64,000 nucleotides of DNA, taken from Alkalibacillus flavidus. GTDB taxonomy: Bacteria > Bacillota > Bacilli > Bacillales > Alkalibacillaceae. The stretch is taken from NCBI RefSeq assembly GCF_040545925.1, contig NZ_JBEPMX010000005.1:62001-126000 (forward strand). Direction: 5' to 3'. The notes under the pieces were generated by a model. The model searched no databases, had not been told where the DNA came from, and saw only the letters and a program-made list of their open reading frames with translations. The stretch's first letter is position 1. The number at the start of each line of letters is the position of its first letter. Below are positions 26,526 through 34,814 of this stretch, one piece after another. Made by a program: the position numbers and the translations under genes.

Positions 26526-28334
26526 ATGGCGAATCGATTAACGAGACAGGAAGTCCCAACAGAACAAACGTGGGCATTAGACGATTTATTTCAATCAAAT
26601 GAAGAATGGGAACAAGCGTTAAGTGAATTAGACCAATTAACACCTAACGTGACTCAATATAAAGGACGCCTTAACGAAGGGGCCGATGTGTTAAAGGCAT
26701 GTCTTGACGCCCAAGCCGAATTGCAAAAGAAAATGATTCGCGTTGGAACGTATGCGAACTTGCGCTCATCTGAAGACGGCACGAACCCAGACAACCAAGC
26801 AATGTCAGCGAAAGTGTCTTCTGCATTTGCGAAAATCCAATCAGAGCTTGCTTTCTTCGACTCAGAAGTATTGACTTTACCAGATGGGACGATCGAACAA
26901 TATTTAAACGAACACGATGAACTGAAAATCTATCAAAACACATTAGAAGACTTGCTGAAACGTAAACCTTATACGCTAGCACCTGAAACAGAAGAAGTCC
27001 TCGCATCATTAGGTGAGATCCACTCGGCACCTTATATGATTTATCAACGCAGCAAATCATCCGATATGGATTTCGAATCGTTCACGACAAGTGACGGCAC
27101 CGAATATACGAATTCATTTGCGTTGTACGAAGACGAATACGAAATGTCAGCCGACACTGAAGTTCGTCATAAAGCCTACGAATCGTTTGTGAACACATTA
27201 AAGCAATACGAAAACACATACGCTGCGACCTATGCGACGCAAGTAAAAAAGGAAGTCGCATTATCTCGAGCACGCGGTTATGAATCAGTTACACAAATGT
27301 TACTGCAACCACAAAAAGTAACAGAAGAGATGTATCACAACCAACTTAACGTCATTCAAGAAGAACTCGCGCCCGTGATGCGTCGTTTTGCGAAACTCAA
27401 ACAAGAAGCATATGGATTAGACAAACTCCATTTTGCTGATCTAAAAGCACCTTTAGATCCCGAATTCAATCCTGAATCATCTTATGAAGACGTCTCCGAG
27501 ACAATCTTAGAAGCGCTAAAAGTAATGGGACCTGAGTATACAAGTATTATTGAGCGTGGTCTAAATGAGCGTTGGGTAGATTATGCTGATAACGTCGGTA
27601 AATCAACAGGTGCATTCTGCGCAAGCCCTTACGGTGTTCACCCGTATATTTTATTAACCTTTACTGGTCAAATGCGTGGTGCCTTTACATTAGCACATGA
27701 ACTCGGTCATGCAGGTCATTTATATTTAGCTAATGAAAATCAACACCTCTTCAACACCCGTCCATCGACTTACTTTATCGAAGCACCATCGACGATGAAC
27801 GAATTATTATTGGCTGATCATTTGCTAGAGAACACTGATGACCCGCGCAAACGTCGTTGGATTGTCCTACAACTATTAGGGACGTACTATCATAACTTTG
27901 TCACACACTTGCTTGAGGGCGAATTCCAACGCCGTGTTTACGCTCTAGCAGAACAAGGCGATCCGCTAACAGCGAGTACGTTAAAACAACAAAAAGGAGA
28001 AACACTTCGCAACTTCTGGGGCGATGATGTCGAAATCGATGAAGGCGCTGAGCTCACATGGATGCGTCAACCGCACTATTACATGGGCTTATACCCATAC
28101 ACTTATTCAGCCGGCTTAACCGCTTCAACTGCTGTTTCACAGTTATTCAAAGAAGAAGGCCAACCTGCGATTGATCGTTGGTTAGAAGTATTGAAACTTG
28201 GCGGATCAAAAACGCCACAGGAACTTATGAAATATGCAGGCGTTGATATGACGACACCTGAACCAATTAAGAAGGCTGTTTCATACGTCGATTCACTTGT
28301 GACAGAAGTCGAAAAGAGTTATCAAACACAATAA
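26526..28334 (+). CDS. pepF: Oligoendopeptidase F (M3B metallopeptidase)
   Basis: A cytosolic zinc peptidase that degrades oligopeptides of about 7-17 residues. The 602-residue protein has the zinc-binding HExxH in LAHELGHAGH at about 393-402, with the downstream Glu ligand in IEAPSTMNE. The N-terminal helical domain is complete. GGAGG precedes ATG at 26526. Transcribed alone, divergent from gatCAB, with a palindrome over the -35 box. Confidence 0.95.
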   Translation: MANRLTRQEVPTEQTWALDDLFQSNEEWEQALSELDQLTPNVTQYKGRLNEGADVLKACLDAQAELQKKMIRVGTYANLRSSEDGTNPDNQAMSAKVSSAFAKIQSELAFFDSEVLTLPDGTIEQYLNEHDELKIYQNTLEDLLKRKPYTLAPETEEVLASLGEIHSAPYMIYQRSKSSDMDFESFTTSDGTEYTNSFALYEDEYEMSADTEVRHKAYESFVNTLKQYENTYAATYATQVKKEVALSRARGYESVTQMLLQPQKVTEEMYHNQLNVIQEELAPVMRRFAKLKQEAYGLDKLHFADLKAPLDPEFNPESSYEDVSETILEALKVMGPEYTSIIERGLNERWVDYADNVGKSTGAFCASPYGVHPYILLTFTGQMRGAFTLAHELGHAGHLYLANENQHLFNTRPSTYFIEAPSTMNELLLADHLLENTDDPRKRRWIVLQLLGTYYHNFVTHLLEGEFQRRVYALAEQGDPLTASTLKQQKGETLRNFWGDDVEIDEGAELTWMRQPHYYMGLYPYTYSAGLTASTAVSQLFKEEGQPAIDRWLEVLKLGGSKTPQELMKYAGVDMTTPEPIKKAVSYVDSLVTEVEKSYQTQ

Positions 28335-28343
28335 AACCGTTCT

Positions 28344-28380
28344 ATCCCCGTTTGACTTAAGATCAAACGGGGATTGTTTG
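28344..28380 (+). terminator. Terminator after pepF
   Basis: ATCCCCGTTTGA pairs with TCAAACGGGGAT around CTTAAGA, followed by TGTTTGTTT. Confidence 0.88.
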
Positions 28381-28442
28381 TTTATAAAGGTTTCAATTAT
28401 GTTATAGTATGGCTAAACTATGACATATAGGGAGTTGTCTTA

Positions 28443-29111
28443 ATGAAACGCGTAGCAATATCGCATAGTGGCGGCAAAGATTCAATGCTAGCTTTGCACT
28501 ATATGTTAAAACGAGATGATGTTATAGTCGATCGTTTAATGACAACAGTCGACGAAAACGACCATCGTGCAAGCGTTCACGAAACCGACGAAGCATTACT
28601 CGACCTACAAGCTGAAGCACTGGGGCTCCCACTACAAAAAATATACTTACCTACATCACCTTCAAATGAAGAGTATCACGCCCGCATGCGTGAAGGGTTA
28701 ACACAAGCTGAGCAAGATGGTATCACACATATCGTATTTGGCGACATTAATCTATCCGATGTACGCACCTTTCGCGAAAATCAGTTAGAAGGGTTAACAC
28801 TCGAAGCAATCTTTCCACTTTGGCAACAATCAACTGCTCACTTAATCGACGACTTTTTAACGTTAGGCTACGACACATGGATCACGACGATTGATCCGAA
28901 TCGTGTTCCTAAACCATTTTTAGGGAGGTCATTAAATCGTCAGACGTTACAAGCATTGCCGGATACAGTCGATCCATGTGGCGAAAACGGCGAATTTCAT
29001 ACATTTGTCGTCAGTGGCCCTTTACTCAAACGAGCATTACCGGTTCAATTAAGCGATTTTATGTCAGAAGGGCCTTTTTATCATTATCGTGATGTGTATA
29101 TTAAAGATTGA
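28443..29111 (+). CDS. Dph6-related ATP pyrophosphatase (ATP_bind_4/DUF71)
   Basis: A 222-residue N-type ATP pyrophosphatase. SHSGGKDSMLAL at 7-18 is the PP-loop SGGKDS, followed by HETDEALLDLQAEALGLPL and GDINLSDVR, with the late conserved DPCGENGEFHTFV typical of the diphthamide ligase relatives. Bacteria lack diphthamide, so the true substrate is unknown and 'diphthine-ammonia ligase' should not be taken literally. ATG with GGGAG upstream; an extended -10 TGTTATAGT lies about 40 bp before it. Confidence 0.85.
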   Translation: MKRVAISHSGGKDSMLALHYMLKRDDVIVDRLMTTVDENDHRASVHETDEALLDLQAEALGLPLQKIYLPTSPSNEEYHARMREGLTQAEQDGITHIVFGDINLSDVRTFRENQLEGLTLEAIFPLWQQSTAHLIDDFLTLGYDTWITTIDPNRVPKPFLGRSLNRQTLQALPDTVDPCGENGEFHTFVVSGPLLKRALPVQLSDFMSEGPFYHYRDVYIKD

Positions 29112-29181
29112 TTATGGCAGGAATTGATGTGGTTAATAGCGAATGACTAAAGACAAAGGAAAAAAGAGGAGTGATTCAAGT

Positions 29182-29565
29182 ATGGGAAGCATTGAGCTTG
29201 ATATGGTAGTCAGTAGTAGTTTAGACGCTTTGAAAGTATATGAAAACGTGTTTGACCTCGAAGACGTGAAGGCAACCGATTTACCTGAAGGGCAAAATGA
29301 AGTACTATTTACTTTATATGGTATGCAATTTCATTTATTAGACGAAAATCGTGAGGCCTTTTTAGTAGCGCCATCTTCAGAAAACCCCAACACTAGTTGG
29401 GTAAATATAACCGTTGATGATATTAACAAAACTTATCAACTAGCTATGGATCAAGGTTGCATCGAGATTCAACCTGTTACTGAGATGACTGATTTTGGCT
29501 TATCCAACGCCATTTTCATGGATCCATTTGGGTACATGTGGATGTTACATGAAGTGCATGAATAA
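29182..29565 (+). CDS. VOC-family protein, probably truncated at the C-terminus
   Basis: PhnB/glyoxalase-like protein of 127 residues: the N-terminal module begins MGSIELDMVVSSSLDALKVYE, and the second ends ...IFMDPFGYMWMLHEVHE. ATG at 29182 is chosen because AGAGGAG lies about 10 nt before it; an in-frame ATG at 29143 has no ribosome site. After the TAA stop the same frame continues for 15 codons as TTFEERAAMWEESQK to TAG at 29613, which looks like the usual C-terminal helix of the family, so the TAA is probably a recent nonsense change. Confidence 0.78.
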   Translation: MGSIELDMVVSSSLDALKVYENVFDLEDVKATDLPEGQNEVLFTLYGMQFHLLDENREAFLVAPSSENPNTSWVNITVDDINKTYQLAMDQGCIEIQPVTEMTDFGLSNAIFMDPFGYMWMLHEVHE

Positions 29566-29629
29566 ACGACATTCGAAGAACGCGCTGCGATGTGGGAAGA
29601 ATCACAGAAATAGTAATATTTTATTTTAA

Positions 29630-29667
29630 AAAAGCCTTAAGATTGTCCGGACAATCTTAAGGCTTTT
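29630..29667. terminator. Bidirectional terminator
   Basis: AAAAGCCTTAAGATTGTCC and its complement form a perfect 19-bp inverted repeat with no spacer, between convergent genes; T-rich on both sides. Confidence 0.85.
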
Positions 29668-29672
29668 ATAAA

Positions 29673-30785
29673 TCACTTCAACGCTTCGCTCACATCATAC
29701 TGTGTTAAATCTAAATCAATCTCTTCCCCTAATGCCAAATCAGCTAACACAGACCCAAGAAACGGCCCTGCGGTTAAACCCGTTGCGCCAAGTCCATTAG
29801 CGACGAATAAGCCTTCGTAGCCAGGCATCGGTCCAATGATCGGCAAGAACCCTGGTGTGTACGGACGAAAGCCTACACGCGTTTCTAAAATCGAGGCGTC
29901 TTCTAAGCCAGGCGCAATCGTTAAGGCTTGGTCAAGAATATCGCGAATCCCACTTGCGGTCGTACGGTAATCAAATCCAGCATAATCCGTCCGTGTCGCT
30001 CCTGCGACGATTCGACCGCCTGCAAATGTTAATAAATAGCCGTTGCTTGGTGGCATAACGACAGGCCAATCACCCGTATCTTCACCGACTAAATCTAAGT
30101 GAACGATTTGTGCGCGTTGTGGTGTGACGTCGTAATCAATACCGACGGGTTTCACAAGCTGTTTCGACCAGGCACCGGCTGTATCGATCACTTGGTCCGC
30201 ATCAATGATGTCACTTTGTACGCCAACTTGTGTGATTCTATCCCCGTCCGCAATTAAACTCGCCTCACCGGTGCGAACCGTTGCGCCATAATGAATCGCA
30301 CCTGATAACAGAGCATCGCGCATCGCACGACCATCGACGCGTGCACCGCCGCTCACATAAACGCCACCGTAAGCATCTGAAATCGGCGGAAACATGTCGC
30401 GTACTTCTTCTGGAGATAGTCGCTTAATCTCACCAATTTCCGGGGCACCTTCACGTCGTTTTTCAGCACGTTCAACCATTTGATCAAGCTTATGACCATC
30501 CGTATGTAAACTAATCGTGCCCACTTGTTTATAACCTGTTTTCCGCATACCTTTTGCCTTTAGTTGTTCGACAAGGTCTGGATAATAACGTGCCCCTCGT
30601 TTGACTAATTCGTACCATGCTTTATTTCTACGTTGTGATAACCACGGGCAAACGATACCTGCTGCTGCATCCGTTGCTTGACCTTCATCTTTTCGATCTA
30701 TAATGGTGACGTCTTCACCTTTTTTCGCTAAATGATAGGCAGTAGAAGCACCTAATATGCCACCGCCGACAACGACCGTCGTCAT
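29673..30785 (-). CDS. FAD-dependent amino acid oxidase/dehydrogenase (DAO family)
   Basis: A 370-residue flavoprotein. The Rossmann FAD loop GGGILGASTAYHLAKKG lies at 7-23 with DRKDEGQA closing the second strand. A substrate-binding region follows, and the FAD-binding C-terminal motif GFRPYTPGFLPIIGPMPG and NGLGATGLTAGPFLG are of the DadA/glycine oxidase type. It deaminates a D-amino acid, glycine or a similar amine with O2 or a quinone as acceptor; the substrate is not decidable here. AAAGGATTGAGCAT precedes ATG. Confidence 0.88.
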   Translation of the reverse strand: MTTVVVGGGILGASTAYHLAKKGEDVTIIDRKDEGQATDAAAGIVCPWLSQRRNKAWYELVKRGARYYPDLVEQLKAKGMRKTGYKQVGTISLHTDGHKLDQMVERAEKRREGAPEIGEIKRLSPEEVRDMFPPISDAYGGVYVSGGARVDGRAMRDALLSGAIHYGATVRTGEASLIADGDRITQVGVQSDIIDADQVIDTAGAWSKQLVKPVGIDYDVTPQRAQIVHLDLVGEDTGDWPVVMPPSNGYLLTFAGGRIVAGATRTDYAGFDYRTTASGIRDILDQALTIAPGLEDASILETRVGFRPYTPGFLPIIGPMPGYEGLFVANGLGATGLTAGPFLGSVLADLALGEEIDLDLTQYDVSEALK

Positions 30786-30809
30786 ATGCTCAATCCTTTC
30801 TCCTGGCTA

Positions 30810-31262
30810 CTAAAATGGTTTCGTAATCATTAATATTATAATAACAATAAACAGTGTGTTTTCGAAATATTCCACGCGATATAATTTGTTCGCTAAACGG
30901 TGGTATTCTTCAGTAATTTGCTCGCCTGTTGCCTGTTCAAGTAACTGTTTAACCGGCTTCGAATACCATTTTAAAACAGTCGGCCCCATGGCTAAAGCAA
31001 TCAAATATAAACTAAGGCTTATGACATACCAACCTTGTTGAAACAACGGTGGATTAATCGCTCCCATCCAAAGGCCTGTGATTAAGAGTAATGTGCCACC
31101 AGCCATCACAAAATAGTGGAGTTGCCGTTTAATCGTGTAACCATGCCTGAGTTCTGGTAGAGTTGTAGCAGATTTCGTTACTCGTGTTAAAACAAACCCC
31201 GGCCCCATTCCGATAATAGCTGATACAATATGGGTTAAGACAAGCCATTCATACAACGACAT
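30810..31262 (-). CDS. DUF2269-like integral membrane protein
   Basis: A 150-residue protein with four transmembrane helices; conserved elements include EWLVLTHIVSAIIGMGPGF at the start, a Arg/His-containing loop, and LLITGLWMGA. These resemble DUF2269, a family of unknown role. ATG at 31262 follows GGTGGAGG at proper spacing; the longer open frame upstream to 31445 is not coding, since it overlaps the divergent promoter region. Confidence 0.78.
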   Translation of the reverse strand: MSLYEWLVLTHIVSAIIGMGPGFVLTRVTKSATTLPELRHGYTIKRQLHYFVMAGGTLLLITGLWMGAINPPLFQQGWYVISLSLYLIALAMGPTVLKWYSKPVKQLLEQATGEQITEEYHRLANKLYRVEYFENTLFIVIIILMITKPF

Positions 31263-31361
31263 GGTAACACCTCCACCCTCATTATAGCGCAAATATATTT
31301 GAACCGCCCGTGACAAATCGTGACAACAAGCGTACAATTTAAAGTCATAGGAGTGATTAAC

Positions 31362-31733
31362 ATGCAACGACTCATGTTCGAACCTAAATGGGATAAAACC
31401 ATTGCCGACCAAGACCGAAAATGGATTAAAGCCCAATTCAATCAACTTATATTTGCCGATGATTCAAGTATTCAATTCACTATCTTGAAACATGCTTATA
31501 ATCATCGCAACCATTTACTCGTCACGGTTTTAATTCATAACCTAAGTGATCAACCTGTCAGATTAGATAGCACAATCATTGATTGGGCAAACCAAGCAAC
31601 AGGCACGTTCACCGTCCCCATCGACATCCAAGCTAAACATTCAATGCCTTGGACGTTCATCTTCACCGATTATAAAACGCCGATTGATGAAGACGATGAG
31701 CTAGTTATTCGCGGTTGGTGCAAGAAATCCTGA
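31362..31733 (+). CDS. SLAP domain-containing protein
   Basis: A 123-residue protein fitting the Firmicutes SLAP domain: LMFEPKWDKTIADQDRKWI at the start, IQFTILKHAYNHRNHLLVTVLIHN in the middle and HSMPWTFIFTD near the end. SLAP proteins are often linked to accessory SecA2 and surface-layer work, but no SecA2 gene is in this window. No signal peptide. ATG at 31362 follows AGGAG; a longer frame from 31320 lacks one. Confidence 0.82.
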   Translation: MQRLMFEPKWDKTIADQDRKWIKAQFNQLIFADDSSIQFTILKHAYNHRNHLLVTVLIHNLSDQPVRLDSTIIDWANQATGTFTVPIDIQAKHSMPWTFIFTDYKTPIDEDDELVIRGWCKKS

Positions 31734-31735
31734 TT

Positions 31736-31841
31736 TTGAATCAAGGCTCAAAGAGTTTGAGTCAAGGCATAATAAAAATGATGCAAGCCAATAAAAAGTT
31801 GATGCAAGATTCTCAAATTATGATGCAACACTGTAGATAAA
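31736..31841. repeat. Phased intergenic array, five ~21-nt units (TTGATTCAA family)
   Basis: Units begin at 31736 (TTGAATCAAGG), 31757 (TTGAGTCAAGG), 31779, 31800 and 31821 (TGATGCAA). Periods are 21, 22, 21 and 21 nt. The array starts two bases after the SLAP gene's stop and runs to the shared terminator before rocA. It is the most degenerate of the three arrays of this motif. Confidence 0.75.
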
Positions 31842-31846
31842 AGTAA

Positions 31847-31885
31847 AACCTCTCGAGAGACATCAGTCTTCCGAGAGGTTTTTTT
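31847..31885. terminator. Terminator between SLAP gene and rocA
   Basis: AACCTCTCG...CGAGAGGTT stem, seven T on the plus strand and a weaker T stretch on the minus strand. Confidence 0.85.
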
Positions 31886-31891
31886 GTTGAT

Positions 31892-33439
31892 TTATAGCAT
31901 TTCAGACACTGTCTTACCTTGCATAAAGTTGTAAAGGTAATCAGGTCCGCCTGCTTTTGAATCCGTACCAGACATGTCAAAACCACCGAATGGGTGATAA
32001 CCGACGATTGCTGCTGTACAACCACGGTTGAAGTAAAGGTTACCTACGTGGAAGTCTTCGCGAGCAATTTCTAAATGGTTACGGTTGTTCGAAATTACCG
32101 CACCTGTTAGACCGTAGTCTGTATTGTTCGCAATGTCGATTGCTTCGTTAAAGTCTTTCGCTTTCGTGAAGCCAACGACTGGTCCGAAGATTTCTTCTTG
32201 TTGCATACGTGATTGTGGATCTAAATCAGCGAAAATGGTTGGATTCACGTAATAACCATTTGTATCGTCGCCGTCACCACCGACAACTAAGCGGCCTTCT
32301 TCTTTGCCAACGTCCATGTATCCCATAATTTTGTCGTAAGCGCTTTGATCAATGACAGCACCCATGTAATAGTTCTCTTTCGACGTATCACCAATCGATA
32401 GACCTTTTGTGATTTCAGCGACACGTTCAAGCACTTGGTCATAGACATCTTGATGCACCACTGCGCGCGAACCAGATGAACATTTTTGACCAGAGAAATC
32501 AAAAGCTGATTGTGCGATCGATTGAGCAGCTAATTCTAAATCAGCTTCACTGTCAACGACGATCGTGTCTTTACCGCCCATTTCAGCGACAACACGTTTC
32601 AACCATTTTTGACCTGGTTGAATCTTCGCTGCTTTCTCATGGATACCAACACCTACATCGCGAGATCCTGTAAAGCTTACAAAACGTGTTCTAGGATGCT
32701 CAACTAAGTAGTCACCCACTTCACTACCGCTACCTGGGATGTAGTTGATAACACCTGATGGCATGCCCGCTTCTTCTAACACTTCCATGAACTTATACGC
32801 AATAACAGGCGAGTTCGATGCAGGTTTTAATAAGACGGTATTACCTGTTACCATCGGCGACACAGCTGTACCACACATGATCGCGAACAATAAGTTCCAT
32901 GGTGAAATCACAAGACCAACACCTAGAGGAATATAAGTAAAACGGTTGTTTTCGATTGGGCGACTGTTTACTTCGCCGCCTTTTGCGATTTCTAACATTT
33001 GACGACCGTAATATTCTAAGAAGTCAATGCCTTCTGCGACGTCACCATCTGCTTCTTTCCACGCTTTACCAGACTCTTTAATGGCCCATGCGTTGAATTC
33101 ATATTTACGTCGACGAACAATCGCTGCCGCGCGGAATAAAATGTCTGCGCGCATTTCAGCCGTCGATTTGCGCCACCATTCGAACGTTTCATCTGCTACG
33201 TTCATCGATTTTTCAGCTAGCTCTTGGTCTGCTTTTGATACGGTTCCGACCACTTCTTGTTTATTGTTTGGATTAATCGATGTGATCTTTTTCTCTGTAT
33301 AAATACGTTCTCCACCAATAATAAGTGGATAATCTTGACCGAGTTCTTGTTCCACTTGGCGAAGAGCAGCTTCTTGCTTTTTAGCGTTTTCTTCAATTGA
33401 AAAATCTGTGAATGGTTCGTGCTTGTAAGGTTGTACCAT
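31892..33439 (-). CDS. rocA: 1-pyrroline-5-carboxylate (glutamate semialdehyde) dehydrogenase
   Basis: Oxidises glutamate semialdehyde to glutamate with NAD+, the last step of proline and arginine breakdown. At 515 residues it has the exact RocA length. It carries the catalytic Cys in FSGQKCSSGSR near 322 and the general-base Glu in VAEMGGKDTI near 287, with SFTGSRDVG for NAD binding. ATG after AGGAGGC. A 17-bp-spaced promoter and a cre-like site overlapping the start of transcription indicate catabolite repression. No putA/fadM-like partner is adjacent. Confidence 0.95.
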   Translation of the reverse strand: MVQPYKHEPFTDFSIEENAKKQEAALRQVEQELGQDYPLIIGGERIYTEKKITSINPNNKQEVVGTVSKADQELAEKSMNVADETFEWWRKSTAEMRADILFRAAAIVRRRKYEFNAWAIKESGKAWKEADGDVAEGIDFLEYYGRQMLEIAKGGEVNSRPIENNRFTYIPLGVGLVISPWNLLFAIMCGTAVSPMVTGNTVLLKPASNSPVIAYKFMEVLEEAGMPSGVINYIPGSGSEVGDYLVEHPRTRFVSFTGSRDVGVGIHEKAAKIQPGQKWLKRVVAEMGGKDTIVVDSEADLELAAQSIAQSAFDFSGQKCSSGSRAVVHQDVYDQVLERVAEITKGLSIGDTSKENYYMGAVIDQSAYDKIMGYMDVGKEEGRLVVGGDGDDTNGYYVNPTIFADLDPQSRMQQEEIFGPVVGFTKAKDFNEAIDIANNTDYGLTGAVISNNRNHLEIAREDFHVGNLYFNRGCTAAIVGYHPFGGFDMSGTDSKAGGPDYLYNFMQGKTVSEML

Positions 33440-33473
33440 GAGAAATGCCTCCTATTAACGATTTTACGCCATG

Positions 33474-33489
33474 TAATAGCGCTTCCATA
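33474..33489 (-). promoter_or_regulatory. cre-like CcpA operator at rocA
   Basis: Minus strand TATGGAAGCGCTATTA matches the consensus WWTGNAARCGNWWNCA at 15 of 16 positions. It lies just downstream of the predicted transcription start, the place from which CcpA represses. Confidence 0.65.
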
Positions 33490-33493
33490 AACC

Positions 33494-33522
33494 ATTTTAA
33501 ACGAACACGTCACGCTAATCAA
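33494..33522 (-). promoter_or_regulatory. rocA promoter
   Basis: Minus strand TTGATT and TAAAAT with exactly 17 bp between them, 55 bp upstream of the rocA start. Confidence 0.6.
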
Positions 33523-33545
33523 ATAAAATTGCAGTTTTTTCAGAT

Positions 33546-33587
33546 AAAAAAAGCAACGTTCCTTGCCATATGTTGCAGGAACGTTGC
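33546..33587 (-). terminator. Terminator of the pcrB-pcrA-ligA-camS operon
   Basis: GCAACGTTCC pairs with GGAACGTTGC, followed by seven T on the minus strand, about 30 nt after the camS stop. Confidence 0.9.
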
Positions 33588-33614
33588 ATTCGCTTTGAAA
33601 TAACTTGCAATACT

Positions 33615-34811
33615 TTAATCATGATAAATGTGATAAGTGATATCTTCTTCACCAGCTTGTCTGAACAGCACAGCTTCCTGACGCGATGGAGATTCAACAG
33701 CCACTTCGACATCAAAGTATGACGGGAAGTGCTCCATCATAAGCGAAGCCGCATGTTGGGTGAATCCGTTAATTTCTTGTTTGCCGTGAAATTCAACCGG
33801 GATATTAATCGATAACTCTTGCAATTCACCGTCTTTGTAAAAGCCTCGGCCGATGACCCCAATATAGTTCGGAAAGAAATCGGATACGTCACGTCTAAAG
33901 CCCGTAAACATCTCAGAATCTTCGTAGTAATCACTTTCAGCTTCACTTGACGGGAATAAAACCGTCTTTTCATCAAGCGATTGCCAATCACTTACGAGCA
34001 TATCATTCGGTTCTACGACCGCTTTCGATACATAAGACCCTGGAACTGACGCGTTAGGGCTGTTTTCACGATATAACGCGACCATAATCGGGATGTCTTG
34101 TAATTCTTCATAGTCTTCCCGAATACGTTGGACAATTGTATCGGCTGTTTCCTTTCCAATCGTCAGCATTTCTTCTTCACTAATCTGAACGTCATTTGTC
34201 GGGCCATAGTCCACACTAAATTGATATTTTGATTTAAGCGCAATCCCAATTGACATACCTGCAATCTCAACGCGGTTTTCTTCTTCGCGCGTTAAAAAGT
34301 TTTGCTCTAATATATGCGACACCACACGCGGGTTTTTTTCTTGATACGTTTCTAATTCATCCCTAATGGCTTCTATGTCATCTTCAGCTTCAGCATTGTC
34401 TAATTCGTCTCTTAAATCATTCGGTTTATCGGGATTGACGTCATCAATCCAATCATAAACCGTATTCTCAGCTAAATATTGACCTTCTTGAAACAAATAA
34501 TCGTCAGGGGAAAATGTGTCCTTCGATAAACGAGTTAACCCTTGTTCGAACTCATCAATATCATAACGATTCGAAATTTGATTTGTCACTGTTCCTCTTG
34601 CTGCACTCAGTTGATACGGCAAGACCATGCGATAATCGTTTGTATCTAATTGATCAGGAGAGACAATCATTTGTTGTTCTTCTTCCGTTTGCGTTTGCTG
34701 TTCGTCATTATTGTCTTGCACCACTTCTTCTTCGGAATTAAAGTTTGGCGTACAAGCTGATAGTATAATGACGAACATAAGCAGGGCAAACCCTTTCTTT
34801 AATAATGCCAA
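33615..34811 (-). CDS. camS: CamS-family lipoprotein (YerH)
   Basis: A 398-residue exported lipoprotein: signal sequence with lipobox LSAC, Cys at about residue 20, then an acidic Glu/Gln-rich linker and the CamS domain. In Staphylococcus the CamS signal peptide is the source of a sex-pheromone-like peptide; in Bacillus the homologue YerH has no clear role. Its position right after ligA, 3 bp apart, is the B. subtilis order. ATG after AAGAATTGG region is less ideal, but signal length supports this start. Confidence 0.9.
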   Translation of the reverse strand: MALLKKGFALLMFVIILSACTPNFNSEEEVVQDNNDEQQTQTEEEQQMIVSPDQLDTNDYRMVLPYQLSAARGTVTNQISNRYDIDEFEQGLTRLSKDTFSPDDYLFQEGQYLAENTVYDWIDDVNPDKPNDLRDELDNAEAEDDIEAIRDELETYQEKNPRVVSHILEQNFLTREEENRVEIAGMSIGIALKSKYQFSVDYGPTNDVQISEEEMLTIGKETADTIVQRIREDYEELQDIPIMVALYRENSPNASVPGSYVSKAVVEPNDMLVSDWQSLDEKTVLFPSSEAESDYYEDSEMFTGFRRDVSDFFPNYIGVIGRGFYKDGELQELSINIPVEFHGKQEINGFTQHAASLMMEHFPSYFDVEVAVESPSRQEAVLFRQAGEEDITYHIYHD

Positions 34812-34814
34812 TTC

